Shown here: in pieces, positions 17,079 to 26,620 of the stretch
How positions within the stretch are numbered: the stretch's first letter is position 1
Layout of the letters: each line of letters starts with the position of its first letter
Source: Flavobacterium croceum DSM 17960
GTDB taxonomy: Bacteria; Bacteroidota; Bacteroidia; Flavobacteriales; Flavobacteriaceae
Assembly (NCBI RefSeq): GCF_002917885.1
Contig: NZ_PQNY01000016.1
Span: forward strand, 1 to 64,000
Direction of reading: 5' to 3'
Length of the DNA stretch: 64,000 bases
Position numbers and translations under genes: made by a program
The notes under the pieces: model-generated
The model's input: the letters and a program-made list of their open reading frames with translations, nothing else
What the model was told of the DNA's origin: nothing
The model's database searches: none

Positions 17079-18002
17079 ATGACAGAAACACAAAATTTAC
17101 TAGAACAATTAAAACAAAAATTTGATGCAATAAATCAAAATACAGATACTCATTTAGAAGGCTTGCTATGGTCTAAACCCATTACTTATTGGGACTATAT
17201 ACAAACCGATGCCTTGTTGAATTTGCAAACACAAAGAACCATTTTGCCCGACGAAATGGTTTTTATTATGTATCATCAAGTCAATGAACTTTTGTTTAAA
17301 ATGATATTGTGGGAAATAAAGCAAGTGTGCCATACAGCACAGCCTTCTCCAGAATTTTTTACAGAAAAATTACGAAGAATAAGCCGTTATTTTGATATGC
17401 TTACCACTTCATTTGATATTATGGGAGATGGAATGGAAGTAGCTCAATACATGAAATTTCGAAATACATTAACGCCTGCCAGCGGTTTTCAAAGTGCACA
17501 ATATAGATTGATAGAATTTGCATCTACCGATTTAATTAATCTTATCGATTACCGTTTTAGAGCAACTATAGATAGGAATACGCCCTACACCCATGCTTTT
17601 GAACACTTGTATTGGCAAGCAGCAGGTAAAGACCATGCTACGGGTAAAAAAAGCTATTTAATTTTAGAATTTGAACGCAAGTATAAAGACCATTTTCTAA
17701 ATTTTATGGAAGAGTATAACACCATAAATTTATGGAGAAAATTTAAAGAATTACCTCTTGAAAGCCAACAAAATGCTAATTTAGTAGCCGCAATGCGCCA
17801 TTACGATAAAACAGTAAATATTACTTGGGTAATGGGGCATTACAATGCCGCTGTAAAATATATAGAAAGCGGGCAAGGAAATGGCGAGGCAACTGGAGGT
17901 AGTGATTGGAAAAAATATATGCTACCTAAATACCAAAGAAGAATATTTTTCCCAGAATTGTGGAGTGAAGAAGAGTTGAAAACATGGGGAGAGAACGTGT
18001 AA
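17079..18002 (+). CDS. kynA: Tryptophan 2,3-dioxygenase
   Basis: Heme enzyme that opens the indole ring of tryptophan to N-formylkynurenine, the first step of the kynurenine pathway. The 307-aa protein carries the family blocks YWDYIQTDALLNLQ, DEMVFIMYHQVNELLFKM (heme and substrate pocket), TLTPASGFQSAQYR, and YTHAFEHLYW. It starts one base after the DUF3108 stop. With hmgA and hppD about 1 kb upstream, the region concentrates aromatic amino acid dioxygenases; kynurenine formamidase and kynureninase are not in the window. Confidence 0.96.
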   Translation: MTETQNLLEQLKQKFDAINQNTDTHLEGLLWSKPITYWDYIQTDALLNLQTQRTILPDEMVFIMYHQVNELLFKMILWEIKQVCHTAQPSPEFFTEKLRRISRYFDMLTTSFDIMGDGMEVAQYMKFRNTLTPASGFQSAQYRLIEFASTDLINLIDYRFRATIDRNTPYTHAFEHLYWQAAGKDHATGKKSYLILEFERKYKDHFLNFMEEYNTINLWRKFKELPLESQQNANLVAAMRHYDKTVNITWVMGHYNAAVKYIESGQGNGEATGGSDWKKYMLPKYQRRIFFPELWSEEELKTWGENV

Positions 18003-18017
18003 TTTGATTTTATTTTT

Positions 18018-19247
18018 TTGAAGAAAACACTATATATATTTTTAATAATACTAACTTTTTTTTCTTGTAAAGAAGAAAAGGAAGACTTTATTATTGAAGA
18101 TTATGAACCTAAAAAACCAATCGTAGATTTTGGATTGAAATTTGACGATTTCAATGTGCATTATGATACGATAGGACACCAAGATACTTTTGAAAGAATA
18201 TTAAGAAAACAAAACTTAGCAGGTAAAAAAGCATCAGAAATTATAAAAATAGTAAAAGATTCTTTTCCTACACAAGTTCGTTTTATGCGTCCGTATATCT
18301 GCTTTAGATCAAAAGATAAATACAACAAACTACAAGTTCTTATATATCAGCCTGATCGGCTTAACTATTATATGATTGATTTGAGAGACTCTATTGTAGG
18401 CTTTAAAAAATCGAGACCTCTTACGTTTAAGGTGAAAACCATAGCAGGTGAGGTTACAGGATCTCTCGGAACCACATTAAAAAGAAATAATATAGATCCA
18501 TCTTTAACCAAAAAACTATCAGGAGTTTATGCTTGGACTATTGACTTTTTCAAAATGAGAAAAGGCGATAAATTTGCTATAAGTTTTACCGAGCGTTATA
18601 TAAACGATACTATATACGACGGGATTGATAGTTTAAGAGCAGCTTTTTTTGAATATAAAGGTGAAAAAATTTATGCTTTTCCTTTTCAGCAAGACAGAAA
18701 TGGGAAGGTAGATTACTACAATCAAGACGGGAAAGCTTTGAAAAATTATTTTCTTAAAGCACCATTAAAATTTGTGAATATTACCTCTAGATTTTCAAAA
18801 AATAGATTTCACCCTGTGCAATTGCGCTGGAAAGCTCACAATGGTACCGATTATGCCGCACCTACAGGTACACCAATTATGACTACAGCAAGCGGAGTTG
18901 TAGAACAAGCAGGTTATACCGCCGGAAATGGAAATTTTGTAAAGGTAAAACACGATAAAACCTACTCTACACAATATCTACATATGTCAAAAATATTGGT
19001 AAGAAGAGGGCAAAAAGTAAAACAAGGGCAAGTTATAGGAAAAGTAGGGAGTACAGGTTTGGCATCGGGGCCACACGTATGTTATCGTTTCTGGAAAAAT
19101 GGTGTTCAAGTAGATGCACTCAGACTTAAGCTCCCAAATTCTCAACCTATGGAGTCTCGAAATTTACCGAGATTTAAGCGTGAAATAGCGCCTTTAAAAA
19201 GGGAATTAGACAGTATAGCACAAGCAAAATTTAAATACTATAAATAA
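18018..19247 (+). CDS. M23-family peptidase lipoprotein
   Basis: Predicted murein endopeptidase anchored as a lipoprotein. The N-terminus (MKKTLYIFLIILTFFSC) is a lipoprotein signal with a likely lipidated Cys17, which supports the TTG start at 18018; the next in-frame ATG would remove it. The C-terminal LytM/M23 domain has the zinc motifs HNGTDYAAPTGTP and TQYLHMSKI, and GPHVCYRFWKNG. It lies 15 bases after kynA and six bases before pgi, so it is probably co-transcribed. It may trim peptidoglycan cross-links; no partner is evident nearby. Confidence 0.88.
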   Translation: MKKTLYIFLIILTFFSCKEEKEDFIIEDYEPKKPIVDFGLKFDDFNVHYDTIGHQDTFERILRKQNLAGKKASEIIKIVKDSFPTQVRFMRPYICFRSKDKYNKLQVLIYQPDRLNYYMIDLRDSIVGFKKSRPLTFKVKTIAGEVTGSLGTTLKRNNIDPSLTKKLSGVYAWTIDFFKMRKGDKFAISFTERYINDTIYDGIDSLRAAFFEYKGEKIYAFPFQQDRNGKVDYYNQDGKALKNYFLKAPLKFVNITSRFSKNRFHPVQLRWKAHNGTDYAAPTGTPIMTTASGVVEQAGYTAGNGNFVKVKHDKTYSTQYLHMSKILVRRGQKVKQGQVIGKVGSTGLASGPHVCYRFWKNGVQVDALRLKLPNSQPMESRNLPRFKREIAPLKRELDSIAQAKFKYYK

Positions 19248-19253
19248 TTTATC

Positions 19254-20897
19254 ATGTCATTACAAGCTGTAAATCCAACACAAACACAAGCATGGAAAAA
19301 ACTTCAAGAGCATTTTAAAAACGGAAAACATTATGCCGTAAAACAATTGTTTGAAGAAGATGCTCTGCGAGCTCAAAAATTTCATATAAATTGGCAAGAT
19401 TTTATAGTAGACTATTCTAAAAATAGAATTACTTCAGAAACATTAGAATTACTTTTACAATTAGCAGAAGAAGTTCACTTAAAAGATGCAATACAAAAGT
19501 ATTTTTCTGGAGAAGCTATTAACAAAACAGAAAACAGAGCGGTTTTGCATACTGCATTACGCGCTCCAGAAAACAGTAGTGTTTTTGTAAATGATACAAA
19601 TGTTATACCTGAAATTTTTAACGTAAAAAATAAAATAAAAACATTTTCAGAAGCTGTTATTTCTGAAAAACTTATAGGTTATACAGGAAAACCTTTTACC
19701 GATGTAGTAAATATAGGAATAGGCGGATCTGATTTAGGGCCAGCAATGGTTGTAGAAGCACTGTCATATTATAAAAATCGATTAACAACACATTTTGTTT
19801 CCAATGTAGATGGTGATCATGTACAAGAGGTAATTAAAAAATTGAATCCAGAAACGACTCTATTTGTTATTGTTTCCAAAACATTTACCACGCAAGAAAC
19901 ACTATCCAATGCAGAAACAATCCGAACATGGTTTTTACAAAATGCACAGCCACAAGATATTGCTAAACATTTTGTAGCCGTATCAACCAATATTGATAAA
20001 GTAACCGAGTTTGGTATAGCAGAGCAAAATATCTTCCCTATGTGGGACTGGGTTGGAGGTAGGTTTTCTCTATGGAGTGCAGTAGGTTTAACCATAGCTT
20101 TAGCGGTTGGTTATACTAATTTTGAAGCCCTTTTAGAAGGAGCTTATCAAATGGATGAACATTTTAAAAATACGCCATTCAAAAATAATATTCCTGTAGT
20201 TTTAGCATTACTAACTATTTGGTACAATAATTTTTATAATGCCGAAAGTGAAGCCATCATTACATACACTCAATATTTACAAAAACTAGCACCTTATTTG
20301 CAACAAGGTATTATGGAAAGTAATGGGAAAAGTGTTGATAGAGCAGGTAATAAAGTAGAGTACCAAACAGGAACTATAATATGGGGAGAACCAGGTACCA
20401 ACTCGCAACACGCTTTTTTCCAACTTATACATCAAGGAACTAAACTAATTCCTGCAGATTTTATTGGTTTTGCACAACCATTGTACAATAGCAAAGACCA
20501 TCATAACAAGTTGATGTCTAATTTTTTTGCCCAAACAGAAGCATTATTGCAAGGAAAAACAGAGCAACAGGTACATGACGAATTTAGCAAGCAAGGATTA
20601 AATACAGAAACAGCACAATACTTAGCACCTTTTAAAGTATTTGAAGGAAACAAACCAACAACTACTTTTTTAATAGATAAATTAACACCTTCAAGTTTAG
20701 GTAAACTCATTGCTATGTATGAACATAAAATATTTGTACAAGGTGTTGTTTGGAATATTTTTAGTTACGATCAATGGGGTGTAGAGTTAGGAAAACAGTT
20801 AGCAAACAGTATTTTAGAAGAAATTCAAACAAAAAACATCAAACCTCATGATGGTTCAACGCAATTTTTACTAGAGTCCTTTTTTGCTAAAATGTAA
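19254..20897 (+). CDS. pgi: Glucose-6-phosphate isomerase
   Basis: Interconverts glucose 6-phosphate and fructose 6-phosphate in glycolysis and gluconeogenesis. The 547-aa protein shows the PGI signatures: [23 protein letters not shown] (SIS fold phosphate binding), [32 protein letters not shown] with the catalytic Glu and His, and a C-terminal Lys region ([12 protein letters not shown]). It lies six bases downstream of the M23 lipoprotein gene. Confidence 0.98.
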   Translation: MSLQAVNPTQTQAWKKLQEHFKNGKHYAVKQLFEEDALRAQKFHINWQDFIVDYSKNRITSETLELLLQLAEEVHLKDAIQKYFSGEAINKTENRAVLHTALRAPENSSVFVNDTNVIPEIFNVKNKIKTFSEAVISEKLIGYTGKPFTDVVNIGIGGSDLGPAMVVEALSYYKNRLTTHFVSNVDGDHVQEVIKKLNPETTLFVIVSKTFTTQETLSNAETIRTWFLQNAQPQDIAKHFVAVSTNIDKVTEFGIAEQNIFPMWDWVGGRFSLWSAVGLTIALAVGYTNFEALLEGAYQMDEHFKNTPFKNNIPVVLALLTIWYNNFYNAESEAIITYTQYLQKLAPYLQQGIMESNGKSVDRAGNKVEYQTGTIIWGEPGTNSQHAFFQLIHQGTKLIPADFIGFAQPLYNSKDHHNKLMSNFFAQTEALLQGKTEQQVHDEFSKQGLNTETAQYLAPFKVFEGNKPTTTFLIDKLTPSSLGKLIAMYEHKIFVQGVVWNIFSYDQWGVELGKQLANSILEEIQTKNIKPHDGSTQFLLESFFAKM

Positions 20898-20979
20898 ACT
20901 AAAAAAACCTTAACTATTTCTTAACATACCAATCGGTTTTTTGAGTCAATTTTGCACAAAATTCTCAAATAACACAAAC

Positions 20980-23730
20980 ATGAAAAAAATTACAAATTGG
21001 GTTTTCTCTGTTGTTATGCTTTTTGTTGTAAACACAGTATTTGCACAAAGTAAAGTATCTGGAACAGTAGTAGATTCAGAATTAAACACACCATTATCTG
21101 GTGTAAATGTTAAAGTAAAAGGGACTTCTACAGGAGTAGCTACAGATGCAAACGGTAAGTTTTCTCTTACAACTACAGCAACATCAGGTCAATTGGTAAT
21201 CAGTTTTATCGGTTACGAAAACAAAACAGTAAGTTTTAATGGTAAAGATTTAGGTACTATTAAATTATCTTCTGCTTCAAATCAGTTGGAAGATGTAGTT
21301 ATTATTGGTAAAGGAGTTATAGATTTAGCTAAAGATCGTAAAACTCCAGTAGCAGCTACAACAATTAAATCTGCCGAGATTCAAGCTAAAGTTGGTTCAG
21401 CAGATATTACTCAAGCATTTGTAAACACACCTTCAGTTTATGTAGCAGGTCAAGCAGGGGGATTTGGAGATTCACGTATTACAGTTAGAGGATTCCAACA
21501 AGATAATACAGCATTTTTATTGAACGGGCAACCTATAAACGGTATGGAAGACGGTAAAATGTATTGGTCAAACTGGTCTGGTATGTCAGACATAGCTAAT
21601 GCTGTACAAATACAAAGAGGTTTAGGTTCGTCAAAGTTGGCTATATCATCTGTAGGAGGAACAGTAAACTTTGTAACAAAAGCGACAGAAATGAAACAAG
21701 GAGGTTTTGCCTCACTTGGCGTTGCAAACGATAACTATTTTAAATCTACAGTAGCTTATAATACAGGTCTTAGTAATAAAGGATGGGGAGCTAGCTTTAT
21801 GATGTCTCATTGGCAAGGTGATGGATATAATGATGGAACAAGAGGAGAAGGACAAAACTATTTTTTATCTGTAGGATATAAACCAAATAATAAACACAAT
21901 TTTAATGTTTTAATTACAGGTGCACCACAATACCATGACCAAAATTTTTCAAAAAGAATTTCAGATTATTTAGGTTTTGGAAGAAGATATAATAATAACT
22001 ATGGGTTTTTAGGAGGAAAATATATATCTGAAAGAACTAATTTTTATCACAAACCAGTAGCAAATATAAACTGGGATTTTAAAATAAATGATAAAACAGA
22101 TTTATCTACTGTATTATATGCTTCTTGGGGTAGAGGTGGAGGAACTGGAAACTACGGAAGTGGTAAGAAAAACATTAGCCAAGTTAATCCTTATACAGGG
22201 CTAGCTCAGTCAACATATATTGATTTTGATCAAATTTATGCAAACAATGTTGCAGATTCAAATGGAATTGGAAGTAATGAATCATCTGATCCTTATAGAA
22301 CAAAAAACTATGCAATTCGTTCTTCTATGAACAATCATCAATGGTACGGTATAGTAAGTAATTTAAAAAATAAATTATCAGAAAATCTATCTTTTAATGC
22401 AGGTATAGATTTAAGAACTTACTACGGTACACATTACCGTCAAGTTGCTAATTATTTAGGATTAAATGGTTGGTACGAAACTAGAAAATTATTTAACCAA
22501 AACCATGTTAATAATTTATCTACATCAACAGTAGCTTCAAACACTGTAAATGAATACTACCCGGCAGAGCCTTGGACAGCTATGTTCAACACAATAGGTC
22601 AGAGTCAAAGAATTGATTACGATTATAGTGAAAGAATTTCTTATGGTGGAATATTTGGTCAGTTAGAATATGCTAAAGATAATTTCACTGCTTTTTTCCA
22701 AGGAGCATTATCACAACAAAAGCATCAAAGATTTGACAGATATGATTACGAACTAGCACACCAAGATTCTGAAAAAGTATCAAATTTAGGTTATAATGTA
22801 AAAGCTGGGGCTAGTTACTCTATTGATAAAACACATTCATTATATGCTAATGCAGGTTTCTATTCTCGTCAGCCTTATCACGATAATGTATATTTAAATT
22901 ATACAAATAGAGTTAATCCGTTGGCATCAAATGAGGATGTATTGGGTTTTGAAGCAGGGTATAATTTTAAATCTAAAATTTTTAATGCTAGCTTAAATGC
23001 TTATAGAACGTCATGGAAAAATAGAGTTATAGGTACATCTTTCAATGTAACCGCAGTTGCAGGTCAAACAATTGGGGGCGTTCTATTACCTCAAGGGGCT
23101 TTAGTATATACTACAAGTCAAAATGATGAGCAACTACATACAGGTCTTGAACTAGATTTTACATTAAAACCAGTAAGAAAGCTCGATTTAAAAGGCTTTG
23201 CTTCTGTAGGAAATTGGGAGTATAAAGGAAATTCTGTACAAAGAAGATATGATGAAAACCAAAATATTTTAGATGAAACTAAAGTTGATGTAGATGGAGG
23301 TAAAGTAGGAGATGCTGCACAAACAACTTTTGGACTAGGTGCTAAATATGAACTTTTCGAAAGATTTTCTATAGATGCAGATTGGAGAAATTATGATAAA
23401 TTATATGCTACTGTTGCCGCTACAAAAGATAATTTAATGTTGCCAACATACGATTTAGTAGATGCTGGAATTAGCTATAAAATGTTATTGGGCATGGACA
23501 AAAAAGATTCTTTATTATTTAGAATTAATATTAGTAATGTTTTTGATGAAGTTTATCTTTCTGAATTAACAAGTAATGTGAAAAATACAGACAGAATCAA
23601 CCCAACAAGCATGACAGATTTTTCCACTTACCAATCAACAGGTAAAGAATATAAAGGAATTGCAGATGCTAACCAAGGTTATTTCGGTTTAGGTAGAACT
23701 TGGTCTGTAACTTTGAAATATAATTTCTAA
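20980..23730 (+). CDS. TonB-dependent outer-membrane receptor
   Basis: Outer-membrane active transporter powered by TonB. A signal peptide (MKKITNWVFSVVMLFVVNTVFAQ) is followed by a carboxypeptidase-regulatory-like beta domain (KVSGTVVDSELNTPLSGVNV), a plug (near DLAKDRKTPVAATTIK and SRITVRGFQQDNTAF), and a 22-strand barrel ending in aromatic TLKYNF. ATG at 20980 is used because an upstream TTG would add 13 residues before the signal. It is 916 aa long. No SusD lipoprotein follows, so it is not a SusC/SusD pair; the ligand is unknown. Confidence 0.93.
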   Translation: MKKITNWVFSVVMLFVVNTVFAQSKVSGTVVDSELNTPLSGVNVKVKGTSTGVATDANGKFSLTTTATSGQLVISFIGYENKTVSFNGKDLGTIKLSSASNQLEDVVIIGKGVIDLAKDRKTPVAATTIKSAEIQAKVGSADITQAFVNTPSVYVAGQAGGFGDSRITVRGFQQDNTAFLLNGQPINGMEDGKMYWSNWSGMSDIANAVQIQRGLGSSKLAISSVGGTVNFVTKATEMKQGGFASLGVANDNYFKSTVAYNTGLSNKGWGASFMMSHWQGDGYNDGTRGEGQNYFLSVGYKPNNKHNFNVLITGAPQYHDQNFSKRISDYLGFGRRYNNNYGFLGGKYISERTNFYHKPVANINWDFKINDKTDLSTVLYASWGRGGGTGNYGSGKKNISQVNPYTGLAQSTYIDFDQIYANNVADSNGIGSNESSDPYRTKNYAIRSSMNNHQWYGIVSNLKNKLSENLSFNAGIDLRTYYGTHYRQVANYLGLNGWYETRKLFNQNHVNNLSTSTVASNTVNEYYPAEPWTAMFNTIGQSQRIDYDYSERISYGGIFGQLEYAKDNFTAFFQGALSQQKHQRFDRYDYELAHQDSEKVSNLGYNVKAGASYSIDKTHSLYANAGFYSRQPYHDNVYLNYTNRVNPLASNEDVLGFEAGYNFKSKIFNASLNAYRTSWKNRVIGTSFNVTAVAGQTIGGVLLPQGALVYTTSQNDEQLHTGLELDFTLKPVRKLDLKGFASVGNWEYKGNSVQRRYDENQNILDETKVDVDGGKVGDAAQTTFGLGAKYELFERFSIDADWRNYDKLYATVAATKDNLMLPTYDLVDAGISYKMLLGMDKKDSLLFRINISNVFDEVYLSELTSNVKNTDRINPTSMTDFSTYQSTGKEYKGIADANQGYFGLGRTWSVTLKYNF

Positions 23731-23753
23731 AAAATATTTTTCATATTTTAAAG

Positions 23754-23784
23754 CCTCATTCTTTAATTAGAATGAGGTTTTTTT
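23754..23784 (+). terminator. Terminator of the TonB receptor gene
   Basis: CCTCATTCT (23754-23762), a six-base loop and AGAATGAGG (23769-23777), followed by seven T, form a 9-bp stem 24 bases after the stop. Confidence 0.85.
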
Positions 23785-23796
23785 ATGCAATATTCT

Positions 23797-23804
23797 TATA
23801 TTTG
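23797..23804 (+). promoter_or_regulatory. Promoter -7 element of the small membrane protein gene
   Basis: TATATTTG matches the TAnnTTTG box, 23 bases before the ATG at 23828 and just after the preceding terminator. The -33 region is T-rich, without an exact TTTG. Confidence 0.45.
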
Positions 23805-23827
23805 TTTCAACTAAACTAATATCTCAT

Positions 23828-24250
23828 ATGTATTCATTGGTACAAAAATTTCATTCAGGCTGGGCCTATCTAGTATTATTATTATTGTTTGTTGCAGCTA
23901 TAAATGCTTTTATAGGGTACACTTCAAAAAAAGAATTTACCCAAAAAGATAGAAAAATAGCATTGTTTGCTCTTATTGCTACACATTTACAATTGGTGAT
24001 TGGATTGATTTTATATTTTGTTTCTCCAGTTGGGTCATCTTCATTAGGTCAAATGAAAGACGCTTCATTGCGATTAACTTCTTTAGAACATCCGTTGGTA
24101 AATATTATTGCAATAGTTCTTATTACAATAGGTTGGTCGAAACATAAGAAAGCAGCTACTAGTGAAGCAAAATTCAAATCTATTTCGTGGTTTTATGCTA
24201 TAGGGCTTGTGTTGGTTCTAAGCAGGATACCTTGGAATTTATGGTTATAA
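23828..24250 (+). CDS. Small four-helix membrane protein, cytochrome b-like
   Basis: 140 aa with four predicted transmembrane segments (about residues 12-30, 45-65, 86-104, 118-136). Histidines near membrane faces (His9, the His in IATHLQLVIG, and LEHPLVNII) could bind heme, and similar Bacteroidota proteins are often labelled cytochrome b-like. No function is demonstrated by the sequence. It is followed by a tetraloop terminator and an RlpA-like gene. Confidence 0.6.
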   Translation: MYSLVQKFHSGWAYLVLLLLFVAAINAFIGYTSKKEFTQKDRKIALFALIATHLQLVIGLILYFVSPVGSSSLGQMKDASLRLTSLEHPLVNIIAIVLITIGWSKHKKAATSEAKFKSISWFYAIGLVLVLSRIPWNLWL

Positions 24251-24253
24251 TCT

Positions 24254-24273
24254 AAAAGCCCGAAAGGGCTTTT
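24254..24273 (+). terminator. Tetraloop terminator
   Basis: AAAAGCCC (24254-24261), a GAAA loop and GGGCTTTT (24266-24273) form a compact, stable hairpin four bases after the stop of the membrane protein gene. Confidence 0.85.
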
Positions 24274-24286
24274 TAAAACTTTACTT

Positions 24287-24763
24287 ATGAAAAAGTTTTC
24301 AGTAACAGTATTTATTTTAATCGCTTTAGTTTCTTTATTTGGTTTGCAAATGTTTGCCAAGCAAGACCCTAAAGTACAAAAAAAAGATACCCTTAAAAAA
24401 GAAGTCAAAGTAATAGAAACATTACAAGAAGACTCTTTAATAATACCTAAAGGTAAATACAAAATATTCAAAAAAACGGCTCACGCATCTTACTATGCCG
24501 ATAAGTTTCATGGGCGTCGTACTGCAAGCGGTAAAAAGTATGATAAAAACGGCTTAACAGCAGCCCACAAAACATTACCTTTTGGAACAAAAGTAAAAGT
24601 TACCAACCTAACAAATGGTAAAGTAGTAGTTGTAGAAATTACAGACAGAGGCCCTTTTGTAAAAGGTAGAGAAATAGACTTGTCTAGAAAAGCATTTATG
24701 TCGATTACACATAATAGAGCTACCGGACAAATGAATGTTTCTTTAGAAATATTGCAAAAATAA
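24287..24763 (+). CDS. RlpA-like double-psi beta-barrel protein
   Basis: 158-aa exported protein with an N-terminal hydrophobic segment ([20 protein letters not shown]) and a C-terminal double-psi beta-barrel domain with the RlpA signatures [36 protein letters not shown] and [20 protein letters not shown]. In some bacteria RlpA is a lytic transglycosylase acting on naked glycan at the septum; the Asp and His residues of that motif are present here. There is no SPOR domain, so septal recruitment by denuded glycan is not indicated. Its stop faces the convergent CYTH gene one base away. Confidence 0.85.
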   Translation: MKKFSVTVFILIALVSLFGLQMFAKQDPKVQKKDTLKKEVKVIETLQEDSLIIPKGKYKIFKKTAHASYYADKFHGRRTASGKKYDKNGLTAAHKTLPFGTKVKVTNLTNGKVVVVEITDRGPFVKGREIDLSRKAFMSITHNRATGQMNVSLEILQK

Positions 24764-24764
24764 A

Positions 24765-25220
24765 TTACGCTTTTTTACTTAAATAAGAGTTGTAGTATTC
24801 TATATTGCCTGTAACTTCTTGCCCCAACCACGATGGTTTTTCAAAAACTTCATCTTCATCAGCAAGTTCAATCTCAGCAATGGTTAAGCCTTTGTGAGCA
24901 CCTTCAAACACATCAACTTCAAAAACATGAGAGCCAATGGGCACTTCATACCTTGTTTTTTCAATAACAGTAGGTTCGCATAGTACTAGTAACTTTTTAG
25001 CATCGTCAATACTAATTTCTTTTTCCCACTCAAACCTGCGTACCCCGCTATCATTACCCAAACCTTTTACGGTTAAAAAACCTTTATCTCCTTTTATTCT
25101 TACTCGTACATTTCTTTCGGGAGCAGTATTTAGGTAGCCTTGAGCAATTGCATAACAATGACTCGATTGTTTTACAAAATCGGTGTTTTTAACTAAAAAT
25201 TTTCTTTCAATTTCTTCCAT
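24765..25220 (-). CDS. CYTH-domain protein
   Basis: 151-aa member of the CYTH superfamily (adenylate cyclase class IV, thiamine triphosphatase, inorganic triphosphatase). The defining ExExK motif is at the start (MEEIERKFLV), followed by beta strands rich in Arg, Lys and Glu that line the triphosphate tunnel (NVRVRIKGDKGFLTVK, EIELADEDE). ATG at 25220 is preferred because the ExExK motif normally begins within a few residues of the start. The likely activity is hydrolysis of a triphosphate; the substrate cannot be set. It is divergent from dinB. Confidence 0.88.
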   Translation of the reverse strand: MEEIERKFLVKNTDFVKQSSHCYAIAQGYLNTAPERNVRVRIKGDKGFLTVKGLGNDSGVRRFEWEKEISIDDAKKLLVLCEPTVIEKTRYEVPIGSHVFEVDVFEGAHKGLTIAEIELADEDEVFEKPSWLGQEVTGNIEYYNSYLSKKA

Positions 25221-25299
25221 TAATTTCACAAAATTTAATGTGGGATTTACCATTACATTATGGGTAGATAATCTACCAAATATACATTATTTTTGTAGT

Positions 25300-26382
25300 A
25301 TGAACAATCCAAAGCCACTACGAAAGATTATTCATGTAGATATGGATGCTTTTTATGCCTCTGTAGAACAGCTCGATAATCCAGAGCTCCGAGGTAAACC
25401 TATAGCTGTAGGTGGTAGCGAAGCTCGCGGTGTAGTTTCGGCGGCAAGCTATGAGGCTCGAAAATTTGGAGTACGTAGTGCTATGAGTGGAGTTCAGGCG
25501 AAACGAAATTGCCCTGAGTTAATTTTTGTAAAACCACGATTTGATCGATACAAACAAATTTCAAAAAAAATTAGAGCTATTTTTCATGAGTATACCGATT
25601 TGGTAGAACCACTTTCGCTAGACGAGGCATATCTTGATGTTACTCAAAATAAAAAAGGAAATCCAAGCGCTACTCTCATTGCACAAGAAATACGGCAACG
25701 CATTTTTACAGAATTAGGTCTTACTGCTTCTGCGGGTATTTCTGTAAATAAATTTGTTGCAAAAGTAGCGAGTGATTACAATAAACCAAACGGACAAAAA
25801 ACGGTAAATCCAGAAGAAGTCGAATCGTTTTTGGAACAACTTGATATTCGAAAATTTTATGGTGTAGGAAAAGTTACCGCCGAGCGTATGTTTCATTTGG
25901 GAATTTTTACGGGTAAAGATTTAAAAAGTAAATCGTTAGATTTTTTGGAAACACATTTCAATAAAAGCGGAAATTATTATTACCATATTGCTAGAGGTAT
26001 TCATTATAGTGAAGTAAAACCATATCGAGCAGCAAAATCGGTTGCAGCAGAACATACATTTAGAGAAAATCTTACTTCCGAAATTTTTATGGAACAAAAA
26101 CTTTCTCGTATTGCCGAAGAGCTTGAACAACGGATGAAAAAACCAAATGTTTCTGGAAAAACAGTTACTTTGAAAATAAAATACAGCGATTTCTCTACCC
26201 AAACTCGCAGTAAAACGTTGCCCTATTTTGTTGCAGACAAAGGAATTATTTTTGAAACAGCCAAAGAACTATTGTATCAAGAAAGGCTTAAAGAATCTGT
26301 ACGACTATTAGGTATTTCGATGAATAACTTAAATACAGAATCTAAAAAAACTGTGGTAGTACAGTTAAAGTTTGAGTTTTAA
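25300..26382 (+). CDS. dinB: DNA polymerase IV
   Basis: Y-family translesion polymerase. The N-terminus carries HVDMDAFYASVEQ (first catalytic Asp) and the palm motif SLDEAYLDVT with the other acidic residues, followed by a helix-hairpin-helix thumb (RKFYGVGKVTAERMFHLGI) and the little-finger domain. 360 aa is normal. The start is ATG 25300: the frame extends upstream, but HVDMD is expected near residue 12. TATTTTTG (25288-25295) is an exact -7 box only five bases before the ATG, so the transcript may be leaderless. Confidence 0.96.
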   Translation: MNNPKPLRKIIHVDMDAFYASVEQLDNPELRGKPIAVGGSEARGVVSAASYEARKFGVRSAMSGVQAKRNCPELIFVKPRFDRYKQISKKIRAIFHEYTDLVEPLSLDEAYLDVTQNKKGNPSATLIAQEIRQRIFTELGLTASAGISVNKFVAKVASDYNKPNGQKTVNPEEVESFLEQLDIRKFYGVGKVTAERMFHLGIFTGKDLKSKSLDFLETHFNKSGNYYYHIARGIHYSEVKPYRAAKSVAAEHTFRENLTSEIFMEQKLSRIAEELEQRMKKPNVSGKTVTLKIKYSDFSTQTRSKTLPYFVADKGIIFETAKELLYQERLKESVRLLGISMNNLNTESKKTVVVQLKFEF

Positions 26383-26569
26383 CTTGCTATACATCAATTC
26401 AAGTATTTTAACTATTATATAATATAAGATTTTGAATACCAATTTAGACTAAAATATTGTGTAAGTGCAAAAAGCGAATCTTTTTAGATATAAAATAAAA
26501 GAGTTTTAAAAAACAACGGTACACACTTTTTATTATTTTTGCGCACTAATTTTGCCGAATTGTAAATAT

Positions 26570-26620
26570 ATGCCAGTCAAAATTATTAAAACCCTATTAA
26601 ATTATGTTATTGCGCTTTAA
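26570..26620 (+). CDS. Possible 16-codon upstream ORF
   Basis: ATG at 26570 opens a 16-codon frame (MPVKIIKTLLNYVIAL) whose TAA stop overlaps the ATG of the next gene as TAATG. This arrangement would allow translational coupling or a leader-peptide effect. A candidate -7 box, TATTTTTG, lies at 26534-26541. The frame is short enough to be chance. Confidence 0.25.
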   Translation: MPVKIIKTLLNYVIAL

